From: Phoma sp. XZ068
Lineage: Eukaryota; Ascomycota; Dothideomycetes; Pleosporales; Didymellaceae
Reading direction: 5' to 3'
Assembly (NCBI GenBank): GCA_004835665.1
Contig: RBKR01000012.1
Coordinates: 744,001-808,000 of the forward strand
Length of the DNA stretch: 64,000 bases
Every line of letters starts with the position of its first letter. The first letter of the stretch is position 1. A program made the position numbers and the translations under genes. The notes beneath the pieces were generated by a model that ran no database searches, was not told where the DNA came from, and saw nothing but the letters and a program-made list of their open reading frames with translations. Below, piece by piece: positions 12,544-20,798 of this stretch.

Positions 12544-14541
12544 CTAACCCGCCGCATTCCTCACCTTCGCCGCCTCAACCGCCCTCTCCCAACTCGTCCG
12601 ATAAATAAAAACACTCTCAATCGCACTCACTACTCCCAGCGCCACCGCCGGCCCAGCCCACAATCCATACAGGCCCCAACCAGCCCCAAACCCCGTGCCA
12701 AAACTAATCGGCATGCCGATAACATAGTACGCGAAAAGTCCTACATACCCGCCTATCTCCTGCCTCCCCAAGCCGCGCAAGATACCGTTGCAGTTCGCGG
12801 CCAGTGCGTCAAAGACCTGGAATGTTGCGCATAGCGGGAGGAGTTTGGCAACGAGATCGATGACGTCTTCGTCTGGGGTGAAAAGGCGGGGGATTTGGTT
12901 GCGAAGGAGGGAGAGGAGGAGGAGGTTTCCGAAGCCTACGACGATGGATGCCACGACTGCGACTTTTGCGGCGGTTTTGGCGGGGATGGCGAGGGTTGCG
13001 CCGATGAGGTTTGCGATTCGCGTGGAGGCTGCGACGCTCATTGGGAACGGGATTTGGAAGGTGATGCCTGTGATGCTGCCCAGGACGGATTGGGCGGCGA
13101 GTTCGGTTTCGCCGAGCCAGGAGGAGGAGAGGGTGAGGACTTCGAAGGCGAGGAATTCGGCGAGGACCATGATGAGCCCGGGCAGGGCGAGTTTGATCAT
13201 GGGAGTCCAATTTTTGAGGGCGCGCCGGTCGAAGCCGCCCCAGCATTGGTAGCCGTCGATGAAGCGGACGTAGAGGAAGAGCATGATGGGGAGGATGTTT
13301 TCGGTGATGGAGACGGCGATGGGGGCCCCGATGAAGCCCCAGCCTAGGTGCCAGACGAAGAGCCAGTTGAGGAAGGCGTTGAGCGGGGCGCAGATGAGCA
13401 GGATGTACATGTTTACGGAGAACAGGCCTTGAGCTTGGACGTAGCGCTTTCCAGACTCGAATGCTGCGTAGCCCGGGGCGCCGAAGATGAGGACACGCAG
13501 GTAGAGGCCTGCGAGGCGCGCGGTTTCCTGCTCGGGGACGACGAGGGAGAGTATTTGAGTTCCGAATGCCCAGATGACAGAAATCGGGATGGTGATGAGC
13601 AGGAGGAAGGCAAACATGCGTTGCATTTGCAGACCGACGAGATGTGGACGGCCGGAGCCATACGCTTGGGCGCAGAGTGTGTCGAGAGAGGTGGCCAGGC
13701 CTTGGTAGACTGCATAGCCTGTGATGGAGGCAGTCATGGAGGCGAGAGACACAGCACCCAGCTCGGTCTTGCCAATGTGGCCGACAGTGAAGATACTAGC
13801 TACGGGAAGACTGTACTGGAGGAGGAAGGTCAAAATCAAGGGCGCTGAGCTCTTGGTCAAGACCTTGGTTTCTCGTTGCCAGCTTGTGTTGATCTTGCCT
13901 GCTGCAACGGCTTCGTTCCACTTTTTGTTGATCGTCTTGGGTGAGTCAAAACCGCCGTACGGTTGACCTGGATCTCCAGCCCCAAGAAGTGCATCCGACT
14001 CGGATGCATCCTGGTGATCGCCAGACTCTTCATCAGGCGTGCTGCGGGTCTTTCGCAGGATGGAAAACGACGTCTTTGGTCCTATTCTGGTCGTAGGCCC
14101 TACACTACCGGATCGCGGGTGCTTGGGTAGTAGCAGATTGTTATCGCGGAGCAAACTCCGCTCATCTTCTCTTACAGAGTCACGCTCCTTCCTGGACAGA
14201 TAGCTGTGCTTCTTTGCCGACGACGACAGAAAAGTCCTTTCCGGGACGCTGGATGATACAATGGCCAGTCCTCGCGGCCCAGGGTTGACGTACGAGGGTC
14301 GGCGGTAGGAGTTGATCATGGAGTACTGACGGACGGTCGAAGATCCAGACGAAGAATCATCATCGCCGTCGGTGTCTTCAGGCTCGGATTCTGAATTGTC
14401 CTCCTGCAGATCCCGTGCAATTGAGTCCTCGGCGATGTCAGTCGCGTGCGCGAAGCCCTCCATCTGCGCGGCGACCTCGTTTGCAAATTCGTTGATGCCG
14501 GTGGATTGGCCAGCCTGCGCTGATGATGATGGTGGGGCCAT
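12544..14541 (-). CDS. MATE-family multidrug/toxin efflux transporter
   Basis: Polytopic membrane antiporter of the MATE family, which exports organic cations or metabolites using a proton or sodium gradient. It is a single exon of 665 aa. Residues 1-215 form a hydrophilic, acidic and serine-rich N-terminal extension, likely cytosolic and regulatory. About twelve hydrophobic segments follow from roughly residue 230 (LILTFLLQYSLPVASIFTVG) to 650. Family-like stretches include GLATSLDTLCAQAYGSGRP and the C-terminal repeat NCNGILRGLGRQEIGGYVG. The layout matches yeast Erc1/YDR338C-like proteins, where a long N-terminus is also present. The substrate cannot be read from sequence. Confidence 0.92.
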   Translation of the reverse strand: MAPPSSSAQAGQSTGINEFANEVAAQMEGFAHATDIAEDSIARDLQEDNSESEPEDTDGDDDSSSGSSTVRQYSMINSYRRPSYVNPGPRGLAIVSSSVPERTFLSSSAKKHSYLSRKERDSVREDERSLLRDNNLLLPKHPRSGSVGPTTRIGPKTSFSILRKTRSTPDEESGDHQDASESDALLGAGDPGQPYGGFDSPKTINKKWNEAVAAGKINTSWQRETKVLTKSSAPLILTFLLQYSLPVASIFTVGHIGKTELGAVSLASMTASITGYAVYQGLATSLDTLCAQAYGSGRPHLVGLQMQRMFAFLLLITIPISVIWAFGTQILSLVVPEQETARLAGLYLRVLIFGAPGYAAFESGKRYVQAQGLFSVNMYILLICAPLNAFLNWLFVWHLGWGFIGAPIAVSITENILPIMLFLYVRFIDGYQCWGGFDRRALKNWTPMIKLALPGLIMVLAEFLAFEVLTLSSSWLGETELAAQSVLGSITGITFQIPFPMSVAASTRIANLIGATLAIPAKTAAKVAVVASIVVGFGNLLLLSLLRNQIPRLFTPDEDVIDLVAKLLPLCATFQVFDALAANCNGILRGLGRQEIGGYVGLFAYYVIGMPISFGTGFGAGWGLYGLWAGPAVALGVVSAIESVFIYRTSWERAVEAAKVRNAAG

Positions 14542-15076
14542 GGCTCCTAGCTACCAAACTCTGTCTCCCACCTCTTGAAGGTCAACCGAAGGGCACCGCG
14601 ATGCAATGGCAGCGGAGCGATGAGGGCGGAACGGGCTTTAAGCATGCTCAGGTGGAGACTAGACGATGTCCAAGAGCCTGTTCGCATTGACCCGCTAATC
14701 ACCGAGAGCGGTAGCTCCAAGCGGCGGTACCGCGTTAGCGCGATGAAGCTAGCTCACGCCCTTGTGTCTTGCGCGATTGGCGGTGGCTTCATGTTGCTCG
14801 ACATGCTGCGAGTGTGACTGTGCAGTGATTGTGCTGCGACTGTCGGACTGTGCTGCGATTGCCGATCGAGCGCGGCGGTGAGTCAAGACGCACGACATGG
14901 GTCAAGATGGGGTTGGAGTGAGGTTGTAGTTGAGCGTTGCAGTCGAGAATCACGGCTGTAGTTGTTGCTGGTCGGAAACGTGCATGACAAGCACGTGGCT
15001 CCAGGTTACACAGGCTCGTGCAAGGTTGGGCAAGCGTCTGATACTTGAAGTTTGAACGGTTGTATTAAAGTCTCAT
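14542..15076. other. intergenic, PQ-loop gene to MATE gene
   Basis: A 535-bp spacer containing the MATE promoter and the 3' end region of the PQ-loop gene. The part near 14815-14880 is rich in repeated TGTGCTGCGA-like words but forms no clean tandem array. No gene is seen. Confidence 0.45.
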
Positions 15077-16068
15077 CTAACTAACGTCCTCGGTCACTAG
15101 TAATGGCGTCCGCTCACTGTTCCCATTTGCAGCGATCCCATTTGCAGCTCCCTGCTCGAGCCTCTTCTCCTTCCTATCCCTCCACAGGAAGCCCAGACTC
15201 ATAGCCAACAGACAGCCCTGCAAACAGCCGGTGAATATAAATAAACCCCAAGCGCTCCAACCGCCCAGGCCAAGCCGTACATACAAACTCGTGGCAAAGA
15301 CGAAGCTCCCCGGGGTCTGGATGCACATCATGGGAACCGACAAGCTACCGACCTCCTGCAGACGCCAGGTGGTGATGAGCTGGGGGATGTACTGTACAGC
15401 AGCCAGGGCGGTGGCCAGGAGACCGAGGAAGTTGGCCCAGCCGCGGACATGCGAGGGCAGGGCGTAGACGAAGACAACGGAGCCGATGAAGGCGATGATG
15501 AAGAAGGCCAGGGAGACGGCGAGGACGAGGACGGCCTCTTTCCAGGTGGGCATGTTGGAAGAGTCGGCGTCTTCAGCGTCCTGGTCGATGCCGGGGATGG
15601 GGACGCGCGGGAAGAAGATGAGGAAGAGGAGCATGCTGGGGGGTGTTAGTCGGTGTATGAGGTAGGCGAACGGCAACGTACATGAAGAAGAAGCATGTCC
15701 ACTGCACGCCAATCTGGGCGATGCCGAGCAGGGCGGCGGCGCAGGGGAAGCTGCCAATCTCCTTGCAGCAGGCCATGTCGGCGGTGCTCTCGGGCAGAGT
15801 GAGGATGTTGGCGATGCTGGCGGTGCCCGAGACGGTGCCGAGGAGGACGAACAGCGGGCTCAGGCCACGGGACGAGCGGCGCGATATGATCTTGTAGTGC
15901 TGCGGCAAGTACGAGACGAGGATGCCGACGACGATGAAGCTGGGCGGTTAGCTAGACCATATATCGAGTGAGTAGAGAGGCGTACACGGAGACGGAGAAG
16001 TTGATTATGTCGGGATGGGCCAGCTCCCGACATCGTGCGTGGTCTATGGGCTTCATCATGGCGGCCAT
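15077..16068 (-). CDS. PQ-loop repeat membrane protein
   Basis: Seven-helix membrane protein of the PQ-loop (MtN3/cystinosin-like) superfamily. Relatives export amino acids or sugars from vacuoles or lysosomes. Exons 16068-15986, 15939-15682 and 15635-15077 (two 46-bp introns) give 299 aa. The first PQ-loop is SYLPQHYKIISRRSSRGLSP and the second is AVQYIPQLITTWRLQEVGSLS, each starting with a Pro-Gln pair at the end of a helix. The C-terminus (ERTPLLVTEDVS) carries a dileucine-like ERTPLL motif, often a vacuolar or endosomal sorting signal. The start MAAMMKPIDHARC is the only ATG that keeps frame into exon 2. It is head-to-head with PEX12, 304 bp apart. Substrate unknown. Confidence 0.87.
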
Positions 16069-16223
16069 GGTGTGTGGTGTGGGGGTGCTGGAGCTCTGCG
16101 GCCGGAGCTCATGACGGGTGACGCAGACGCGACGGCAGCTGTACGCGACGCCCGTGGTGCCTCGGCCCGTAGTCGCAGGCCGACAACACCACCATCCACG
16201 ATACAATCTACAACCTTATACCA

Positions 16224-16295
16224 CCCACCATACATCTTCATACCGCCTCTCTATACAAGCCCCACCATACATCTTCATACCGCCTCTCTATACAA
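16224..16295. repeat. 35-bp direct repeat, two copies
   Basis: An identical 35-base segment occurs at 16224-16258 and 16261-16295, separated by two bases. It lies in the divergent promoter or leader between the PQ-loop gene and PEX12. The copies show no differences, suggesting a recent tandem duplication. The reading frame upstream of the PEX12 start stays open through it. Confidence 0.9.
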
Positions 16296-16372
16296 ACCTG
16301 ACCACACAACCTCGACACATACCGTCCAGCTATACAACCACCTCCCACCCATGCGCTCGCGACAATAACACC

Positions 16373-17734
16373 ATGGAGTTCCTCCCCACGCTCCAGTCGG
16401 GCGTCGACGACCTCAAGCCGTCGCTCTTCGAGCTCCTCTCCGAGCAGCAGCTCTCGGCCCTGCTGCCGCCGTCGCTGCGCTACCTGCTCGCCATCGCCAC
16501 GCCCCGCTACCCGCGCTACCTGCTGCCCGTCCTCAACTCGTTCGATGAGGTCTACGCCGTCGTCATGCTGCTGGTCGAGCGCCACTTCCTGCGCACCTAC
16601 GGCGGCTCCTTCACCGAGAACTTCTACAGCATGAAGCGCGCGCGGGTGCTGCGGGTGAAGGGCGGCGAGATCCCCCGCGCGCAGCTGGGCGCCGCCGACA
16701 GCGTGCGCGACGCCAGCCGCCTGAACACGGGCGACGTGTGGAAGAACCTCGCCGTGCTGGTCGGCCTCCCATGGATGAAGCGCAAGCTCGACGAGGCGTA
16801 CGACATCCACGCCGCGCACGCCAACCTGCTCGGCCCCGGCTACAACCGCGAGCGCGACGGCCTGCACAGCGGCGCGAGCATAAAGCAGCGCCTCATGTTC
16901 TGGTACAAGTGGTTCCTGCGCAACATCTACCCCAGCGTCAACGCCGCCTACTACTTCAGCCTGCTCATCTTCAACATGGCCTACCTCTTCGACACCACAA
17001 AATACCACTCCCCGTTTCTGTGGATGATCGGGACGCGCATTCGCCGCCTAGGATCAGCAGACCACGCCGCGATTGAGATGCTGTCACAGCCACGCAAGAC
17101 GGGACCTGCCCGGCCAGGCGAGGGAGGCAGCATGTTCAGCCCGCGCAACCTCGCACGCAGCGTGCAGCCACGATTACTAAGTAGTCTGAAGATCCTGCTC
17201 CCAACCAGCATCTTCGCCCTGAAGTTTCTCGAGTGGTGGCACGCCTCCGACTTCGCACGGCAACTCTCTCGAAAAGCAGCCGAAAACATTGAACTCCCTC
17301 CTCCAATCCTCCGCTCACTCCCCCCGTCGGCAAGGAAATCAGAAAAGACCGACGAAAAAACCAAACCCAAACCCATTGATCCCCCCATCTCAGCCTCCTC
17401 TCTCCTCCCCATCCTCACTGTCCCGCTCCCCGCAGACTCCGCGCTCTGTCCCATCTGCGCCGGCCCCGTCACAAATCCCACCGCCAGCCCGACCGGCTTC
17501 GTGTACTGCTACACGTGCATCCACCGCTGGGTCGAGGGCGAGCACGACCGGCAGGTTGCCTTCATGGAGGGCGCGGCGGGCTTTGCGCGGGAGGGCAGCG
17601 ACGTCGAGGCCGAGGCGTGGAGTAAAGAGGAGGGGAGTCGAGAGGGGCGGTGGGAGAGCGGGAAGGGGAGAGATGCAGTGACGGGGCGGAGGGTGTTGGG
17701 TGGGACCGAGGGGTTGAGGAGGGTAGTTGTGTGA
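16373..17734 (+). CDS. pex12: peroxisome biogenesis RING protein PEX12
   Basis: Membrane subunit of the PEX2-PEX10-PEX12 ubiquitin ligase that recycles the import receptor PEX5. It is a single exon, 453 aa from MEFLPTLQSG. The Pex2/Pex12 N-terminal domain spans about residues 20-280: YAVVMLLVERHFLRTYGGSF, then helices including FWYKWFLRNIYPSVNAAYYF. The C-terminal half-RING is CPICAGPVTNP...GFVYCYTCIHRWVEG; its four cysteines form one zinc site, as known for PEX12. The tail ends in AVTGRRVLGG, where many PEX12 proteins have a CPVTG-type sequence. The open frame extends upstream in phase to 16118, but that part is low-complexity and lies over the direct repeat, so the ATG at 16373 with its CACC context is preferred. 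Confidence 0.92.
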   Translation: MEFLPTLQSGVDDLKPSLFELLSEQQLSALLPPSLRYLLAIATPRYPRYLLPVLNSFDEVYAVVMLLVERHFLRTYGGSFTENFYSMKRARVLRVKGGEIPRAQLGAADSVRDASRLNTGDVWKNLAVLVGLPWMKRKLDEAYDIHAAHANLLGPGYNRERDGLHSGASIKQRLMFWYKWFLRNIYPSVNAAYYFSLLIFNMAYLFDTTKYHSPFLWMIGTRIRRLGSADHAAIEMLSQPRKTGPARPGEGGSMFSPRNLARSVQPRLLSSLKILLPTSIFALKFLEWWHASDFARQLSRKAAENIELPPPILRSLPPSARKSEKTDEKTKPKPIDPPISASSLLPILTVPLPADSALCPICAGPVTNPTASPTGFVYCYTCIHRWVEGEHDRQVAFMEGAAGFAREGSDVEAEAWSKEEGSREGRWESGKGRDAVTGRRVLGGTEGLRRVVV

Positions 17735-17747
17735 TGACATACGAGTA

Positions 17748-17775
17748 CTATTATTATATTATATTATATTATATA
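17748..17775. repeat. ATATT pentanucleotide microsatellite
   Basis: A short run of TATTA/ATATT units just after the PEX12 stop codon, in its 3' UTR or the convergent spacer. Simple-sequence repeat with no other visible role. Confidence 0.8.
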
Positions 17776-17865
17776 CCACTTATTTAAAATGAAGAGATGA
17801 GATGAGCGAATGAGTATATACATCGAGCGCTTTTAACCCCCCTGACTTATTTACAACCTAACCCC

Positions 17866-17944
17866 ACCATCAAAATCACTGATGGATAACACACCATCAA
17901 ATCACTGATGGATAACACACCATCAAATCACTGATAGATAACAC
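17866..17944. repeat. 26-27-bp tandem repeat, three copies
   Basis: Three head-to-tail copies of an ACCATCAAATCACTGATGGA-type unit at 17866-17892, 17893-17918 and 17919-17944. The first has one extra A and the third one G-to-A change. A partial degenerate copy (TCAAAATCACGATGATAACA) lies at 17981-18000, inside the 3' end of the adjoining minus-strand reading frame. Confidence 0.9.
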
Positions 17945-17958
17945 CCCACCAAACCCCC

Positions 17959-18954
17959 CTATTCAACCCTCTCCCCCCCCTCAAAATCACGATGATAACA
18001 CCCCGGATAAATCCCACACTCCCTCCCCCTCCCACCGAAAAAAACCTCCCTCTCCCTCAAAACATCAACATACCCCCTCCCCTCCAACCACCTTATCTTC
18101 CTCCTCGCCCTCCCCCCCTCAACCCACCCACTCACTCCCCTCACCCCCCTCCCCACCCCTTGCACACCCCTTCGCACATTAAACGACACCCGTGCTGCCA
18201 GTCGATCCGTCGCGAACGCAGCTTTGGACAGCATTTCGCCCTCGGGGATGAAAGGGTAGAGTACCGCGCGTGCCCAGAGACTGGGTTTGGAGGTTTGAGA
18301 TGAGAGGGGGTGGGGGTCTGATCGTGTGTATGGGGGTGGGAGGTCTGATGGTGAGGCGTCTGTGGATGTGTGTAGATTTGGGTTTGAGAGGGTGCGGTGG
18401 ATGCCGGGTGGTGTTGTGGTGGGGTGGGTGTGGCGCCGTAGGGGTGTGGGCATGGGGTTGGGGTTGTATGAAGGGAGGGTGTCGTGGTGGGTGTCTGGTG
18501 GGTCTTCGATGATCATGCCGTGGCGGCGGGTGTCGTTTGAGAGGGAGGCGGTGGGTAGGGTCCCGCGTCTTGATGAGGTGCGGCGGGGGATTGCAGGACC
18601 GATTGATGATTGTGATGATTGTGGTGGTGTTTCTGCGAGCGCGGGTCCAGCATCTTGAGCAGTGGGTAGCTGTATGCTCGACGTGGACGCGTCAGGTGAA
18701 AGCTCTTGCTCTCGCAGCTGAAGCGCAATGTGGCTTGGATTCAAAGGCAGCCGGGAGCTATTCAACGGCATGTCCATATTGCCGTAGACTCTCCTGCGAG
18801 TGCGGTCATGCGTCTCATGAGCCATTACATCTGCATCGCGATGAGGCTGGCAGACATGCAGCGTAGAAGGAAACAAAGGACATAGCGAAGGTGTCGAAAT
18901 CATCGTGAACGATAGTAATAGTAATAGGAACAGCAATAGTAGCCTCACTCTCAC
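17959..18954 (-). CDS. hypothetical Pro/Ser/Thr-rich protein
   Basis: Open frame of up to 331 aa with no family I recognise. The most likely start is an internal ATG near 18825 (MAHETHDRTRRR), giving about 288 aa; the extra N-terminal stretch is hydrophobic (LLLLFLLLLLSF) and could be leader sequence read through. The middle is disordered: polar, proline- and histidine-rich, with SRRGTLPTASLSNDTRRHG and DLPPPYTRSD (a PPxY-like motif). The C-terminal ~100 aa look folded (SLWARAVLYPFIPEGEMLSKAAFATDRLAA) and end in an arginine/glycine-rich part. That C-terminal block is the best argument that the gene is real. It is convergent with PEX12. Confidence 0.55.
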   Translation of the reverse strand: MRVRLLLLFLLLLLSFTMISTPSLCPLFPSTLHVCQPHRDADVMAHETHDRTRRRVYGNMDMPLNSSRLPLNPSHIALQLREQELSPDASTSSIQLPTAQDAGPALAETPPQSSQSSIGPAIPRRTSSRRGTLPTASLSNDTRRHGMIIEDPPDTHHDTLPSYNPNPMPTPLRRHTHPTTTPPGIHRTLSNPNLHTSTDASPSDLPPPYTRSDPHPLSSQTSKPSLWARAVLYPFIPEGEMLSKAAFATDRLAARVSFNVRRGVQGVGRGVRGVSGWVEGGRARRKIRWLEGRGYVDVLREREVFFGGRGRECGIYPGCYHRDFEGGERVE

Positions 18955-19754
18955 CCTCTCATTGCACGAAATACGCGACAGAAGTAAGAAGCAGGAAAAG
19001 AAACAGCCACAAACGAAAGCATCTAGACAGACCCAACACGATAACTACATAAAGTGGTGCCACTACGATCGGAGATCTCGCTGCCCTCGGTTCCATGGTG
19101 ATGGACATGTTGATTGCGGTCCAGCCCATCAGCTCATTATCGGTGCGTAGCCGAGCAGTTGAGCGGTTCGACCGATCAGAGGTGCGTTGGGCGTTGGCGC
19201 GGCCAGTAGAATCTACTGCTATGAGCATGCTAGTACGCGTCCCGCTCTTCGGTTGCATTGAGCAGCAGCGGCTTTGAGAACAAAGGACCGCTTGCGGCGA
19301 TGGCGTGTTGGGGGATGCGGGGATAGCAAAGAAAATGGTTGTTAACGGTCTTGGCGTGAACCGGCTAATCCTTCCTCCACACATGCTCGTCGCTTCGACG
19401 TTGTTCTTGGAGATGTTGAACAGGAGTACTTGGGTGTTGGATGATTTTTTTTTTCGAAGACTTGAAAATAAAGAAGTCTGCCTCATCCAATGGCTGTAAC
19501 GAATCGACATCCCACTTCCGCAAGCGTCATTCACCAACATGCGGGAATATAACCCAGATAAAACGTTTCCGGCATGCTGGTAGCGATCACTCACGAGGTA
19601 ATGCCAAGCAAAGAAGCCTCAGGTACGCTGCTAGCGACGCAGATCATTGTGCATGCAGTCGTAGTGGCCGGTCTCCATGCGTTGGCGGGCCACTCCGATA
19701 TACCCTGCTTCGTGATAGCTGGGAGCAGTAGTGTTCCAGGTCTCCGCCGGTTCT
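18955..19754. other. intergenic with dubious open frame
   Basis: About 800 bp without a supported gene. A minus-strand open frame of 211 codons (18959-19594) runs through it but has no recognisable domain and includes a poly-lysine stretch from a homopolymer (T run near 19445). It probably represents the leader and promoter of the minus-strand gene at 17959-18954. Confidence 0.4.
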
Positions 19755-20147
19755 TCAACCATCAGTAAGGCTGTGAAACGCCTCCATCATCTGCGGTACC
19801 AGCTTCTCAATCTCCGCCAAATCAGTCCCGGTCACTGTTCTCGCCCAGCCCGGTCCTACCATCAACACCGTGATTGGAAGCTGGTTGGGCGCGAATTTGA
19901 ACATGGAAGAAGTCTCGGCGGAGTAGTCCATCTTTGCGAACTGAATCCTGTCGCCTTCACAAGACGAGCTGCTCCTGGCCCAGGTTTCCCATCTCGAGAG
20001 GAAGGCTTGGCATGTCGGGACCGATGAATTGTAGACGTGGAGGATGGTTGGAATGTTGTATCTTGTGCATTGGTTGACGAGGAGGTCGTAGGAGTCTTTG
20101 TTGGTGATGACGCGCAGGGACAAGTCGTTGTGGCTGTAGTCAGCCAT
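19755..20147 (-). CDS. thioredoxin-like protein without a CxxC motif
   Basis: Small single-exon protein of 130 aa with the thioredoxin order: N-terminal strand and helix (DLSLRVITNKDSYDLLVNQC), central strand PTILHVYNSS, the active-site loop, then RIQFAKMDYSAETSSMFKF, the cis-proline-like segment NQLPITVLMVGPG, and a C-terminal helix. Where a thioredoxin has WCGPC, this protein has SVPTC, leaving one cysteine at the second position. A dithiol disulfide exchange at that site is therefore unlikely. Fold assignment is by pattern and moderately sure; the function is unknown. Confidence 0.68.
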   Translation of the reverse strand: MADYSHNDLSLRVITNKDSYDLLVNQCTRYNIPTILHVYNSSVPTCQAFLSRWETWARSSSSCEGDRIQFAKMDYSAETSSMFKFAPNQLPITVLMVGPGWARTVTGTDLAEIEKLVPQMMEAFHSLTDG

Positions 20148-20798
20148 GTTGAGCTGAGCGAGACAAGATGACGGCTTGCTATTGTTGATGTGTTGTACAG
20201 AGTATGTCTGTGGTTTTCAATATAAAATATGTCTTTAGTTGGTATGATGTTGAGTAAAGCACCCGTTGCTCCGAAGCGGAGGTGACTAGTGCACGCCACA
20301 TGTGTTGCTCGAAGATCGTCCGTCGCCTGTTACTACATGAGTCTAACGTATGTTGTCAAGTACACCTCAAATGCAAATCAATGTTGCAGCAACACTACTA
20401 TGCAGCGCTTTGGCTGATCAGCGTGTCTTTAATCTGGGTGAAGCCACGACGAATGAACATCTGAGATGTGTGAATTAGTGCCATTGCTATAATGTGACCA
20501 TGACGATTGTCAAGGCACGAGGCTGACGTTACAGAATCTTTGTATCAAATTGGCAGTAACCGCCCTACCAGCATATCAAGACTGCTCAGCCGAATACCAT
20601 CGGTAATTGGGGTGTATTCTCCTGGTGGTTTTGAAAAGAGATGGGTGTATATCGCGCCATTGCAATGTCCAAACACACTCATCCGAAACACCTTTCCCCA
20701 TGCCCGCGTCTAGGTATCGCTTTTCGTGATTCGTAAAGGAACTCCGGAAACCAAAGGGCCGACCCGTTGTCTTTGACTGCCCGAAAACGCCTGGATAT
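20148..20798. other. intergenic, GATA factor to thioredoxin-like gene
   Basis: About 650 bp containing the promoter of the thioredoxin-like gene and the 3' UTR of the GATA factor. The small reading frames present are not convincing. Confidence 0.45.

Noticed and set aside
12895..13848. Two long acidic plus-strand frames opposite the MATE gene
   Set aside because: Gly/Glu/Asp-rich composition typical of antisense frames; the MATE helices are unmistakable on the other strand.
16238..17008. A 256-codon minus-strand frame opposite PEX12
   Set aside because: Val/Glu/Gln-rich antisense product of high-GC coding DNA; PEX12 explains the region.
18959..19594. A 211-codon minus-strand frame
   Set aside because: No domain, irregular composition and dependence on a homopolymer run; more likely promoter or leader of the neighbouring orphan.
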